Below are positions 1 through 4,810 of a stretch of DNA of 5,254 nt, in pieces. A program made the translations under genes and the position numbers. Source of the stretch: a bacterium ADurb.Bin374 (GTDB lineage: Bacteria; Riflebacteria; Ozemobacteria; Ozemobacterales; Ozemobacteraceae). The notes under the pieces were generated by a model. That model made no database searches, was not told the DNA's origin, and was given only the letters and a program-made list of their open reading frames with translations. Position 1 is the stretch's first letter. Every line of letters starts with the position of its first letter. The DNA is taken from assembly GCA_002068715.1 (NCBI GenBank), contig MWAR01000448.1:1-5254 (forward strand), given 5' to 3'.

Positions 1-42
1 TATCACGACCAGCCGCAAACGGCGGGGAATGAACCTTCTCAC
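1..42 (-). CDS. Possible N-terminal start of an unknown gene, cut by the window edge
   Basis: On the minus strand a GTG at 42-40 is preceded by GGGAGG (54-49) at a 6-base spacing, a good ribosome binding site. The frame stays open to the window edge and gives a basic start then a hydrophobic run (MRRFIPRRLRLVVI), as in an N-terminal signal or membrane anchor. An in-frame ATG at 63-61 is an alternative start but has no Shine-Dalgarno sequence at a useful distance. Only 14 to 21 residues are visible, so no function can be given. It lies in the stretch left of the break in the DUF2723 gene and may not belong to the same genome as the centre of the window. Confidence 0.35.
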   Translation of the reverse strand, partial: MRRFIPRRLRLVVI

Positions 43-79
43 CTTGCACCTCCCGGCTTTCATGGGGGTAGTCTTTTCA

Positions 80-108
80 ATTTAACACAGCACTCCGAGA
101 AACGACAA
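80..108 (-). promoter_or_regulatory. Candidate sigma70 promoter for the left-edge gene
   Basis: The minus strand carries TTGTCG (108-103), a 17-base spacer and TTAAAT (85-80), each a 4/6 match to the -35 and -10 consensus. It would start transcription near 73, about 30 bases before the GTG at 42. The hexamers are only moderate matches, so this is a position-supported guess. Confidence 0.28.
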
Positions 109-393
109 GAAACCCCGGACTTGGCTTTTGCCAGGTTTGCACCGCAAAAGGTTGAACTTCCAGGCCATCGCCGTTCCCGGAAGCAGGCTGAACATCTTTC
201 CCAGGAACAGATAGGCTGGACATCCGGCCGGATGTGCAACGCCGAGAAACACCGACGCCAGGATCAGCTCACCGCCGTCGTCGCCGAAGTGTCTCCAGGC
301 AAGACCCGGCGCCATCGTCGCCGCAAGGATGCCGAAGGCTGCGATCGTCGCGAACAGTGGCCCCGGCTTTACCAATGCAGCGCGGGACGTCAT
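82..393 (-). pseudogene. DUF2723 (TMEM260-like) membrane protein, N-terminal fragment, truncated
   Basis: The frame starts at ATG 393-391 and ends at TAA after 103 residues. Residues 1-83 match the N-terminus of DUF2723 proteins: a first membrane segment at about 11-33, then an acidic loop GDDGGEL (37-43) like the family DSGEL, then GVAHPAGCPAYLFLGKMFSL (51-70), corresponding to the usual HPPGYPLY...LGKLFSLLP, and AWKFNLL (77-83). Cys58 replaces the usual Tyr of GYP. Family members run to several hundred residues and many membrane helices. Here similarity stops after Leu83 (about base 145), and the last 20 residues do not resemble the family in any frame I tried. Related proteins are thought to be glycosyltransferases of the protein O-mannosyltransferase type; no activity can be claimed for this remnant. 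The ATG overlaps the upstream exonuclease stop (ATGA), and GGAAAG (401-396) lies just before it, so the pair was probably co-translated. The loss may be a real deletion or a chimeric join. Confidence 0.72.
125..150. repeat. 7-bp perfect inverted repeat at the DUF2723 breakpoint
   Basis: CTTTTGC (125-131) and GCAAAAG (144-150) form a perfect stem around a 12-base loop. The right arm coincides with the place where DUF2723 similarity ends. It has no U-tract that would make it a clear terminator. Short inverted repeats are common sites of template switching and deletion, so it may mark the join; a chance occurrence is also possible. Confidence 0.4.
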
Positions 394-1037
394 TTCTTTC
401 CGATGGGCGGGCGGCCGAGGGCTTCCCAGACCATGAGAGCCGCGTAGGCATCGTTCGCGGCATAGACCAGCTGGTTCGAAGAAAGCTGGAGCTTCGACCA
501 GTCGGAGGTCGTCACGTGCTTCGATTTGTTGAAACTCCGGTGGAGAACCATGCCGACCGCGGCCCGCACCCCAGTCGTGTTGCGATACCCCCGCTTCCGG
601 AAGACGGCACACAGGTCGAGCACCGACTTCACCTCGATACCGAGAAATTTGTGCAGGGCACACCGGTCCGACCGCAGATCGAACCCGACCTTGAGGATGT
701 CATCGGCAAGAAGAATCTCGGTCACGAACGGCCGGCATTCCGTCCGCTGAAGCTGAAAGATGAACGCCCGATGCGAGGTCGCAAACTGGACGAGATCGGG
801 GCCTGGCCTGCTCACGCCCTTTCGGAAAACCGGTTTCGACTCGGTATCGAACCCAACGGCGCCCGCCGTCCTGATCTCGTCCAGAGCGGCCGAACAGTCA
901 TCCGTTGTGGCAGGAACGAAAACATCGCCAATGGCCAGCCCCTCGAACGGCTCCAACAGCGCCGTCTCGGCCTTTCCCGGCGCCGTTTTCCGGCGGGGGG
1001 TGTTCACGATATCGCAACTGCCGAATGATGTAGCCAT
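390..1037 (-). CDS. RNase D-like DEDDy 3'-5' exonuclease
   Basis: The protein has 215 residues and a single DnaQ-like exonuclease fold of the RNase D/WRN type (PF01612). The four acidic metal ligands and catalytic tyrosine are visible. Exo I is GFDTES (62-67; Asp64, Glu66). Exo II is KVGFDLRSD (116-124; Asp124). Exo III is YAAND (192-196; Tyr192, Asp196), followed by AYAAL. The stretch ending in W180 and LSSNQLVYAANDAYAA is typical. There is no HRDC domain, so it is a short stand-alone exonuclease and not full RNase D. It should remove nucleotides from 3' ends of RNA or DNA in the cytoplasm using two metal ions; the substrate cannot be told. The start at 1037 is chosen because AAAGGA precedes it at a suitable distance; an upstream in-frame ATG at 1067 would add 10 residues without a better site. 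The stop overlaps the DUF2723 start. The open frame continues upstream antisense to serA as far as 2129, but that part is a shadow. Confidence 0.86.
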   Translation of the reverse strand: MATSFGSCDIVNTPRRKTAPGKAETALLEPFEGLAIGDVFVPATTDDCSAALDEIRTAGAVGFDTESKPVFRKGVSRPGPDLVQFATSHRAFIFQLQRTECRPFVTEILLADDILKVGFDLRSDRCALHKFLGIEVKSVLDLCAVFRKRGYRNTTGVRAAVGMVLHRSFNKSKHVTTSDWSKLQLSSNQLVYAANDAYAALMVWEALGRPPIGKK

Positions 1038-1079
1038 GAATATCCTTTCGGGTGACCGTTCCCTCATCTTCGGTCCTGT

Positions 1080-1093
1080 CGTTTTCGAGAACG
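1080..1093. promoter_or_regulatory. Imperfect palindrome, possible operator at the exonuclease promoter
   Basis: CGTTTTCGAGAACG is a 14-bp dyad in which all pairs but one are symmetric (CGTT-T-TCGA-G-AACG). It overlaps the proposed -10 box and start point of the leftward exonuclease transcript, about 43 bases before the start codon. That position suits a repressor site. No particular regulator can be named, and the match is short. Confidence 0.3.
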
Positions 1094-1119
1094 ATATCAC
1101 GGCGTCACACGGCAGACAA
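1091..1119 (-). promoter_or_regulatory. Candidate sigma70 promoter for the exonuclease/DUF2723 pair
   Basis: The minus strand has TTGTCT (1119-1114), exactly 17 bases, then TATCGT (1096-1091), each 4/6 to consensus. Transcription would begin near 1084 and leave a leader of about 47 bases to the ATG at 1037. It overlaps the dyad at 1080-1093. Spacing and position support it more than hexamer quality does. Confidence 0.4.
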
Positions 1120-1177
1120 GAAAGCCTTTCCAGGGAATGGATCACAAGGAATGCGCTTGCAGGGGAGGATCTCAAAG

Positions 1178-1198
1178 CCGCCATTTCGGAATGGGCGG
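1178..1198. repeat. Hairpin/inverted repeat just upstream of the serA -35 box
   Basis: CCATT (1181-1185) pairs with AATGG (1190-1194) across the loop TCGG. With one bulged G the stem extends to CCGCCATT/AATGGGCGG. The GGGCGG at 1193-1198 is also the left half of a second inverted repeat with CCGCCC (1210-1215) that straddles the -35 hexamer at 1200-1205. Either arrangement could be an operator. No U-tract follows, so it does not look like a terminator. Confidence 0.3.
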
Positions 1199-1199
1199 G

Positions 1200-1228
1200 T
1201 TGACAGTCTCCGCCCGGGGCGCTAAGAT
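1200..1228 (+). promoter_or_regulatory. Sigma70 promoter of the serA-serC operon
   Basis: A perfect -35 TTGACA (1200-1205) is followed after exactly 17 bases by TAAGAT (1223-1228), a 4/6 -10 box. The predicted start is near 1235, giving a leader of about 58 bases. The leader holds a small GCCT-GAC-AGGC hairpin (1239-1249) and two copies of GAACAGGA 11 bases apart (1263-1270 and 1274-1281). The second copy forms part of the serA ribosome binding site (AGGAGAAG, 8 bases before ATG). It lies in the divergent gap opposite the exonuclease promoter. Confidence 0.6.
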
Positions 1229-1292
1229 GGGGCCGTTTGCCTGACAGGCGACAGAGAATACAGAACAGGAACGGAACAGGAGAAGACTGCTC

Positions 1293-2216
1293 ATGGCTAC
1301 TTTCAAGGTGCTCATTTCGGATTCGCTCGACCAGTCCGCGATCGATTTTCTGAAGAAGAACCCGGCGTTCGAGGTCACCTACAAGACCAAGATGACGCCT
1401 GAAGAGCTCGTCAAAGAGATTCCGGCATATCACGCCATTATCATCCGGTCGGCCACCAAGGTCACCCGCCCGGTCATCGAGGCCGGCAAAAACCTCAAGG
1501 TCATTGCCCGCGCCGGCGTCGGCCTCGACAACGTCGACCAAGTCGCCGCGAAAGAGAAGGGAATCGCGGTCCGTAACACCCCCACTTGCACCACCATTTC
1601 CGTCGCCGAGCTCGCGTTCGGACTGATGCTGTCGGTCGCCCGCAAGATGGGCCGTGCCAACATTTCGATGAAGGGCCAGGAATGGGACAAAAAATCCTTT
1701 GAAGGCGCCGAGTTGTATGGCAAGACTCTCGGTTTGATCGGCACCGGTCGGATCGCTCAGGCCGTGGCTACCCGCGCCGTCGCTTTCGGGATGAAGGTCA
1801 TCGGATACAGACGTTCTTCCACGGAATCCCCCATTCCCGAGATCGTCATGGTCACCAAAGATGAACTGCTCGCCAAGAGCGACTTCATCAGCTTGCACAT
1901 TCCGTTCGCCAAGGAAGCCGGACCTTCCCTGGGCGCGGCCGAGTTCGCAAAAGTCAAAAAGGGCGTGTTCCTGATCAACTGCGCCCGCGGCGGCACGGTC
2001 GACGAAAAGGCGCTGCTCGAAGCCCTCAACAACGGCACGGTCGCGGCGGTCGGCATTGACGTCTGGGAAAAGGAGCCGACCGCGAACTTCGATCTGGTCA
2101 AGCACCAGAACGTGATAGCCCTTCCCCACCTCGGCGCTTCAACGGCGGAAGGTCAGAGTCGCGCTGGCCAGGACGTCGTTGAAGTCGTCATCAACGAGCT
2201 TTCAAAGACGCACTGA
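1293..2216 (+). CDS. serA: D-3-phosphoglycerate dehydrogenase, short form without ACT domain
   Basis: This 307-residue protein belongs to the D-isomer 2-hydroxyacid dehydrogenases. It should oxidise 3-phosphoglycerate to 3-phosphohydroxypyruvate in the cytoplasm, the first step of serine synthesis. The substrate domain is formed by about residues 1-100 plus the C-terminal tail, and the Rossmann domain by about 105-283. Catalytic residues are Arg232 in NCARGGTVDE, Glu261 in DVWEKEP and His279 in LPHLGAS. RAGVGLDNVD (73-82) is the usual substrate loop. The length matches ACT-less SerA, so allosteric feedback by serine through an ACT domain is not expected. Two oddities are visible: the nucleotide loop reads GTGRIA (150-155), with Ala155 for the third Gly, and the end of the second Rossmann strand reads GYRRSS (171-176), with Arg173 where NAD enzymes have Asp. 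That suggests possible use of NADP. Pairing with serC makes SerA the best call; another 2-hydroxyacid dehydrogenase is possible on sequence alone. AGGAGAAG precedes the ATG. Confidence 0.9.
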   Translation: MATFKVLISDSLDQSAIDFLKKNPAFEVTYKTKMTPEELVKEIPAYHAIIIRSATKVTRPVIEAGKNLKVIARAGVGLDNVDQVAAKEKGIAVRNTPTCTTISVAELAFGLMLSVARKMGRANISMKGQEWDKKSFEGAELYGKTLGLIGTGRIAQAVATRAVAFGMKVIGYRRSSTESPIPEIVMVTKDELLAKSDFISLHIPFAKEAGPSLGAAEFAKVKKGVFLINCARGGTVDEKALLEALNNGTVAAVGIDVWEKEPTANFDLVKHQNVIALPHLGASTAEGQSRAGQDVVEVVINELSKTH

Positions 2217-2236
2217 ACAACGACCAAGGGAACGCG

Positions 2237-2262
2237 TCCGCTTCCCGGGATCGGTAAGCGGA
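2237..2262 (+). other. Intercistronic hairpin between serA and serC
   Basis: TCCGCTT (2237-2243) and AAGCGGA (2256-2262) form a perfect 7-bp stem with a 12-base loop in the 78-base serA-serC gap. No U-run follows, so it should not stop transcription strongly. It could stabilise the upstream transcript end or mark a processing site, allowing different SerA and SerC levels. It ends about 18 bases before the serC ribosome binding site. Confidence 0.4.
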
Positions 2263-2294
2263 TTCACAACAATCTTCAAAGGAGCAAATTTGAC

Positions 2295-3383
2295 ATGGCT
2301 CGCATCTTCAATTTCAGCGCCGGACCTTCAATTCTTCCGGTGTCGGTTCTCGAAAAAATTCGAGACGAGTTCGTAGACTTCAAGGGTTCGGGCATGTCGC
2401 TGGTGGAAATGAGCCACCGCGGCAAGATTTATGATGCGGTTCACACTGAATGCATAGCTTTGATCAAGGAACTGTTGAAGGTTCCGGACAACTACAAGAT
2501 CATGATTTTGGGCGGCGGCGCAACCCTTCAGTTCGGTATGTTGCCGATGAACTTCCTTTGGGGCGGCAAGACCGCTGATTTCACCAACACCGGCGCCTGG
2601 GCGAAGAAGGCGGCAGATGACGCAAAGAAAATCGGCAAGATCAATATCGTTTGGGATGGCAAAGCCGACAATTACATGACGTTGCCCGATCCGAAAACCC
2701 TCGTGGCAAGCGAAGGGGCCGCCTATTTTCACATGACCTCCAACGAGACCATCGGTGGCGTGCAGTGGCAGCAGGGCTGGCCCGAGACCGGCAACGTGCC
2801 GATATTCTGCGACATGTCGTCTGATTTCATGAGCAGGCCCGTTCCGGTCGAGAAGTTCGGCGTAATCTATGCCGGCGCACAGAAGAACGCCGGCCCGGCC
2901 GGTGCCGCGATCGTCATCATGCGCGAAGACCTGTTGCAGCGCTGCCCCGAGAGCATCATCAACTATCTCGATTACCGCCTGCATGCGAAGGAAAATTCGC
3001 TTTACAACACCCCACCCGTGTTCAGTATCTGGGGCATCAAGCTCACGATGGAATGGCTCAAGAGCATCGGCGGTTTAACTGCGGCCGAGAAGCTCGCCAC
3101 TGATCGCTCCAAGATCATTTATGACGCGATCGAGCGCTCGAACGGCTATTACAAGTGCCCGGTCGCTGCGCACTGCCGCTCGAAGATGAACGTCGTGTTC
3201 CGGCTCAAGACCGAAGAGCTCGAGGCGAAGTTCCTCGACGAAGCCAAGAAGCTGAAGCTCGACGGCCTGAAGGGCCACCGCAGTGTCGGCGGCTGCCGCG
3301 CGTCGGTCTACAACGCCATGCCGATCGAGGGCGCCAAGGCGCTCGCGAACCTCATGGACGAGTTCGCCAAGAAAAACGGCTGA
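2295..3383 (+). CDS. serC: Phosphoserine aminotransferase
   Basis: At 362 residues this has the same length as E. coli SerC and aligns over its whole length as a fold-type I, class V PLP aminotransferase. It converts 3-phosphohydroxypyruvate plus glutamate to 3-phosphoserine and 2-oxoglutarate; in some bacteria it also serves pyridoxal phosphate synthesis. The N-terminal FNFSAGPSILP, EMSHRGK (His41, Arg42), GGGATLQF (73-80) and GAW (Trp102) are the expected substrate and cofactor contacts. HMTSNETIGGVQW (146-158) and the DMSSDF loop (Asp173) bind PLP. Lys197 in YAGAQKNAGPAG is the Schiff-base lysine. GHRSVGGCRAS (327-337) holds His328, Arg329 and Arg335 for the phosphate of the substrate. All key residues are present, so it should be active. 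AAAGGAG lies 10 bases before the ATG. It follows serA by 78 bases and ends just before a strong terminator, so it is the last gene of the operon. Confidence 0.97.
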   Translation: MARIFNFSAGPSILPVSVLEKIRDEFVDFKGSGMSLVEMSHRGKIYDAVHTECIALIKELLKVPDNYKIMILGGGATLQFGMLPMNFLWGGKTADFTNTGAWAKKAADDAKKIGKINIVWDGKADNYMTLPDPKTLVASEGAAYFHMTSNETIGGVQWQQGWPETGNVPIFCDMSSDFMSRPVPVEKFGVIYAGAQKNAGPAGAAIVIMREDLLQRCPESIINYLDYRLHAKENSLYNTPPVFSIWGIKLTMEWLKSIGGLTAAEKLATDRSKIIYDAIERSNGYYKCPVAAHCRSKMNVVFRLKTEELEAKFLDEAKKLKLDGLKGHRSVGGCRASVYNAMPIEGAKALANLMDEFAKKNG

Positions 3384-3398
3384 TACGCACCGTTCAAC

Positions 3399-3435
3399 AA
3401 GCCGGGGGGAGCCGCAAGGTTCCCTCCGGTTTTTT
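3399..3435 (+). terminator. Rho-independent terminator after serC
   Basis: CCGGGGGGA (3402-3410) pairs with TCCCTCCGG (3421-3429), nine pairs with one G-U, around a 10-base loop, followed at once by six Ts (3430-3435). It starts about 16 bases after the serC stop and separates the serine operon from the YHS-type gene. Confidence 0.88.
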
Positions 3436-3441
3436 CGTGAT

Positions 3442-3457
3442 CTGGCAAAGAAATTGC
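3442..3457 (+). promoter_or_regulatory. Candidate sigma54 (RpoN) -24/-12 promoter
   Basis: CTGGCA (3442-3447) and TTGC (3454-3457) match the conserved -24 and -12 elements (YTGGCAcg...TTGCw). The spacing from the second G of GG (3445) to the C of GC (3457) is exactly 12 bases, as this class requires. Deviations are AA in place of CG after TGGCA and G after TTGC. Transcription would start near 3469, 46 bases before the ATG at 3515. I see no sigma70 promoter of comparable quality in this 79-base stretch between the terminator and the gene. An enhancer-binding activator would be needed; no site for one is recognised. Confidence 0.45.
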
Positions 3458-3471
3458 GAATTTGAGAGAAT

Positions 3472-3486
3472 GGGAATGGAATTCCC
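3472..3486 (+). other. Leader hairpin before the YHS-type gene
   Basis: GGGAAT (3472-3477) and ATTCCC (3481-3486) form a perfect 6-bp stem with the loop GGA. It sits just after the start point predicted from the sigma54-type promoter and 17 bases before the ribosome binding site. It may stabilise the 5' end of the mRNA; read as DNA it is a nearly continuous palindrome that a regulator could bind. Confidence 0.35.
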
Positions 3487-3514
3487 GACACTGACTTCGT
3501 TACAGGAGGTTGTT

Positions 3515-4078
3515 ATGAAACAGATTTCGCTTCTGGCCCTGGCTCTCGTCCTCGTCACGTTTGTCGCCCCCCTCGGCGTTTTCGCCGAGACAGCGGCCAC
3601 GGCGCCGACGCTCCTCGATGTCCGGTATGCCGAGTGCCCGATCATGGGCGGGAAAGCCCTGCCTGACGTGGCGGTCATCCACGAGAACAAGGTCTACCAT
3701 TTCTGCTGCCCGTCGTGCATCGACGCGTTCAAGAAGGATCCGGCCGCGACGATCGCGAAGATCAAGGATGCGAAGGAAGTCGCCCTGACCGTCACGAACC
3801 CCGACGGCAAGTGCCCGGTGTGCGGCAAGGCCTCGAACACCGAATTCTTCCTGGTCTGCGGCGACACGATCACCTACTACTTCTGCAAGGACTGCATCGG
3901 CAAGGACACGCCGAAAGCGGCTCCGGCTTCCGCAGCGCCGGCCGCTGCAGCGCCGGCCGTGGTCTCTCCCGACGCCTCCCCTGCCCCTGCGGCCGCGCCG
4001 GCCGCTGACGCCGCCGGCGACTCATCCGAGTGCGGCGACTGCTCGTCCTGCGGCGGCTGCCCCGCTGCCGGCAACTGA
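3515..4078 (+). CDS. Exported cysteine-rich protein with two YHS/TRASH-like modules
   Basis: The 187-residue protein has a Sec signal peptide (1-24, cut likely after VFA; no lipobox Cys). Module one spans about 41-85: CPIMGGK (41-47), then YHFCCPSCIDAFKKDP (61-76), the pattern of YHS/TRASH-type metal-binding domains. Module two is shorter: CPVCGK (100-105) and YYFCKDC (121-127). An Ala/Pro linker follows (about 133-168), then a tail with Cys173, 176, 179 and 182, each three residues apart (CxxCxxCxxC). It probably binds metal ions or does thiol chemistry outside the cytoplasmic membrane; the metal and partner are unknown. The start is fixed by AGGAGG (3504-3509), five bases before the ATG, and by the signal peptide. 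The frame is open upstream to 3155 inside serC, but that part is a shadow. It is flanked by terminators on both sides and has its own promoter candidate, so it is a single-gene unit. Confidence 0.85.
   Translation: MKQISLLALALVLVTFVAPLGVFAETAATAPTLLDVRYAECPIMGGKALPDVAVIHENKVYHFCCPSCIDAFKKDPAATIAKIKDAKEVALTVTNPDGKCPVCGKASNTEFFLVCGDTITYYFCKDCIGKDTPKAAPASAAPAAAAPAVVSPDASPAPAAAPAADAAGDSSECGDCSSCGGCPAAGN
3932..4016 (+). repeat. Ala/Pro codon repeats in the linker of the YHS-type protein
   Basis: GCAGCGCCGGCCG occurs twice, at 3932-3944 and 3947-3959 (15-base period, in frame). Related GCGCCGGCCGCTG-like units follow near 3995-4007. They encode the AAPA-rich flexible linker between the second cysteine module and the Cys tail. 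Such repeats expand or shrink by slippage, so linker length may vary among strains. Confidence 0.55.
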
Positions 4079-4098
4079 CCTCCCCGAGATCGTTTCTC

Positions 4099-4140
4099 AA
4101 CCGCCTTCGCCAATTGCGTGCGAAGGCGGTTTTCTTTCTC
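4099..4140 (+). terminator. Rho-independent terminator after the YHS-type gene
   Basis: AACCGCCTTCGC (4099-4110) is perfectly complementary to GCGAAGGCGGTT (4120-4131), a 12-bp stem with a 9-base loop. It is followed by a T-rich tail TTTCTTTCT (4131-4139). It begins 20 bases after the stop codon. Confidence 0.88.
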
Positions 4141-4172
4141 GAGTCTTGCAGCATGAAGCTCCCCCATTCGCC

Positions 4173-4203
4173 TCGAGCTTCGACAGGCTCAGCACGAACG
4201 GAC
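4173..4203. repeat. Widespread intergenic repeat (TTCGACAGGCTCAGCACGAA type)
   Basis: The segment from TCGAGC through TTCGACAGGCTCAGCACGAA (4180-4199) to CGGA is one copy of a short dispersed repeat that I recognise from many environmental bacterial genomes. There it often produces spurious peptides such as 'VRAEPVEA' or 'FDRLSTNG' when translated; both readings occur here. The outer TTCG/CGAA and inner GCTCAGC give it partial dyad symmetry. Its function is not established. Only one copy is in the window. Identification rests on memory, not on a search. Confidence 0.6.
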
Positions 4204-4396
4204 ATGCGGAGTTCACTTGTATCGTTCAGGAACCAACATTTTTATCACACATACTATATGTATATTATTATATTTGCTTGTATATAGTTTCCATATCCGC
4301 ACTTGCCCTCCGGGGAGTGTTTCAGGTATGCATGAGGGTGACAGATTTCGGGATCGACGGCATCGGCCTGATGCCGAGCATAGGGAGGAAGATTCG
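4204..4396 (+). promoter_or_regulatory. AT-rich intergenic region and leader of the secreted-protein gene
   Basis: Bases 4215-4300 are strikingly AT-rich compared with the rest of the window. They contain the inverted repeat ACATA-CTA-TATGT (4249-4261) and several possible -10 boxes. One candidate promoter is TTATCA (4242-4247), 18 bases, then TATTAT (4266-4271), but I cannot choose with confidence. Nearer the gene, CGGCATC (4358-4364) and GATGCCG (4370-4376) form a perfect 7-bp hairpin with a 5-base loop. It is followed within six bases by the ribosome binding site AGGGAGGAAG (4382-4391) of the gene at 4397. The hairpin is close enough to influence translation initiation. No gene is seen in the region. 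Confidence 0.4.
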
Positions 4397-4810
4397 ATGG
4401 ATATGAAACTCTGGCTTGTCATGGCGGTGTTTTGCCTGTGTTCCCTCGGGGTGCGGGCCGGCGAGATCGGTTTCGACGAGCAGTTCAGCCTCGCGGATGA
4501 CCGGGCGGTTCAGCTCCAGCAGCTGATTCCGGGCACGGACGAGTATTACTACTACACATGTCTGCATCTGCAGAACCAGGGCGAGTACAAGAAAGTCGAC
4601 GAGCTGACGGCGCAGTGGATCAAGAAAAGCAGCTACACCTCGCAGGTGCAGGAGATCCTGAACCGGCAGGCCCTGCTGAAATATCCCACCGACCCGCAGG
4701 CGTCGCTGGCCTATCTGACGGACAAGCTGAACCTCCGGTTCAACCATCAGAAGAAGCTTCTCAAGGAGACGGCGAAATACCCGACGAGCCTCGACGCGAA
4801 GCTCATCTCC
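4397..4810 (+). CDS. N-terminal part of an unrecognised secreted protein, interrupted by a junction
   Basis: ATG at 4397 follows AGGGAGGAAG by about five bases; Met3 at 4403 is a possible alternative. Residues 1-21 or so form a signal peptide: MDMK, a hydrophobic core [14 protein letters not shown], and a cut near RA-GE. The following 117 residues ([15 protein letters not shown]..., [40 protein letters not shown]) look helical, with aromatic and small residues spaced somewhat like TPR-type repeats. I do not recognise a named family; similar openings occur, from memory, in large exported proteins of PVC bacteria. After about Ser138 the reading frame stays open to the window end, but bases from about 4811 are the antisense of a chorismate synthase gene. 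The frame there is meaningless and the true C-terminus is missing. This is a partial gene truncated by an assembly join or a rearrangement. Confidence 0.7.

Noticed and set aside
234..1028. 264-codon plus-strand frame opposite the exonuclease and DUF2723 genes
   Set aside because: It is Arg/Pro-rich, low in structure and antisense to two recognisable genes.
1038..2129. Long minus-strand open frame continuing upstream from the exonuclease, antisense to serA (579 codons in total)
   Set aside because: Only the part from 1037 downward resembles a protein family. The rest is complementary to a clear SerA with catalytic residues and its own promoter and ribosome binding site.
2328..2984. 218-codon minus-strand frame inside serC
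   Set aside because: It is a shadow of the SerC coding strand, shows no recognisable domain, and the opposite strand is fully explained.
3155..3514. Upstream extension of the YHS-type protein frame into serC
   Set aside because: It overlaps conserved serC sequence in another frame and crosses a terminator. A perfect AGGAGG and a signal peptide fix the start at 3515.
4099..4204. Possible CRISPR or small RNA array around the terminator and repeat
   Set aside because: There is one hairpin with a T-rich tail and one dispersed repeat copy, with no regularly spaced repeats or spacers.
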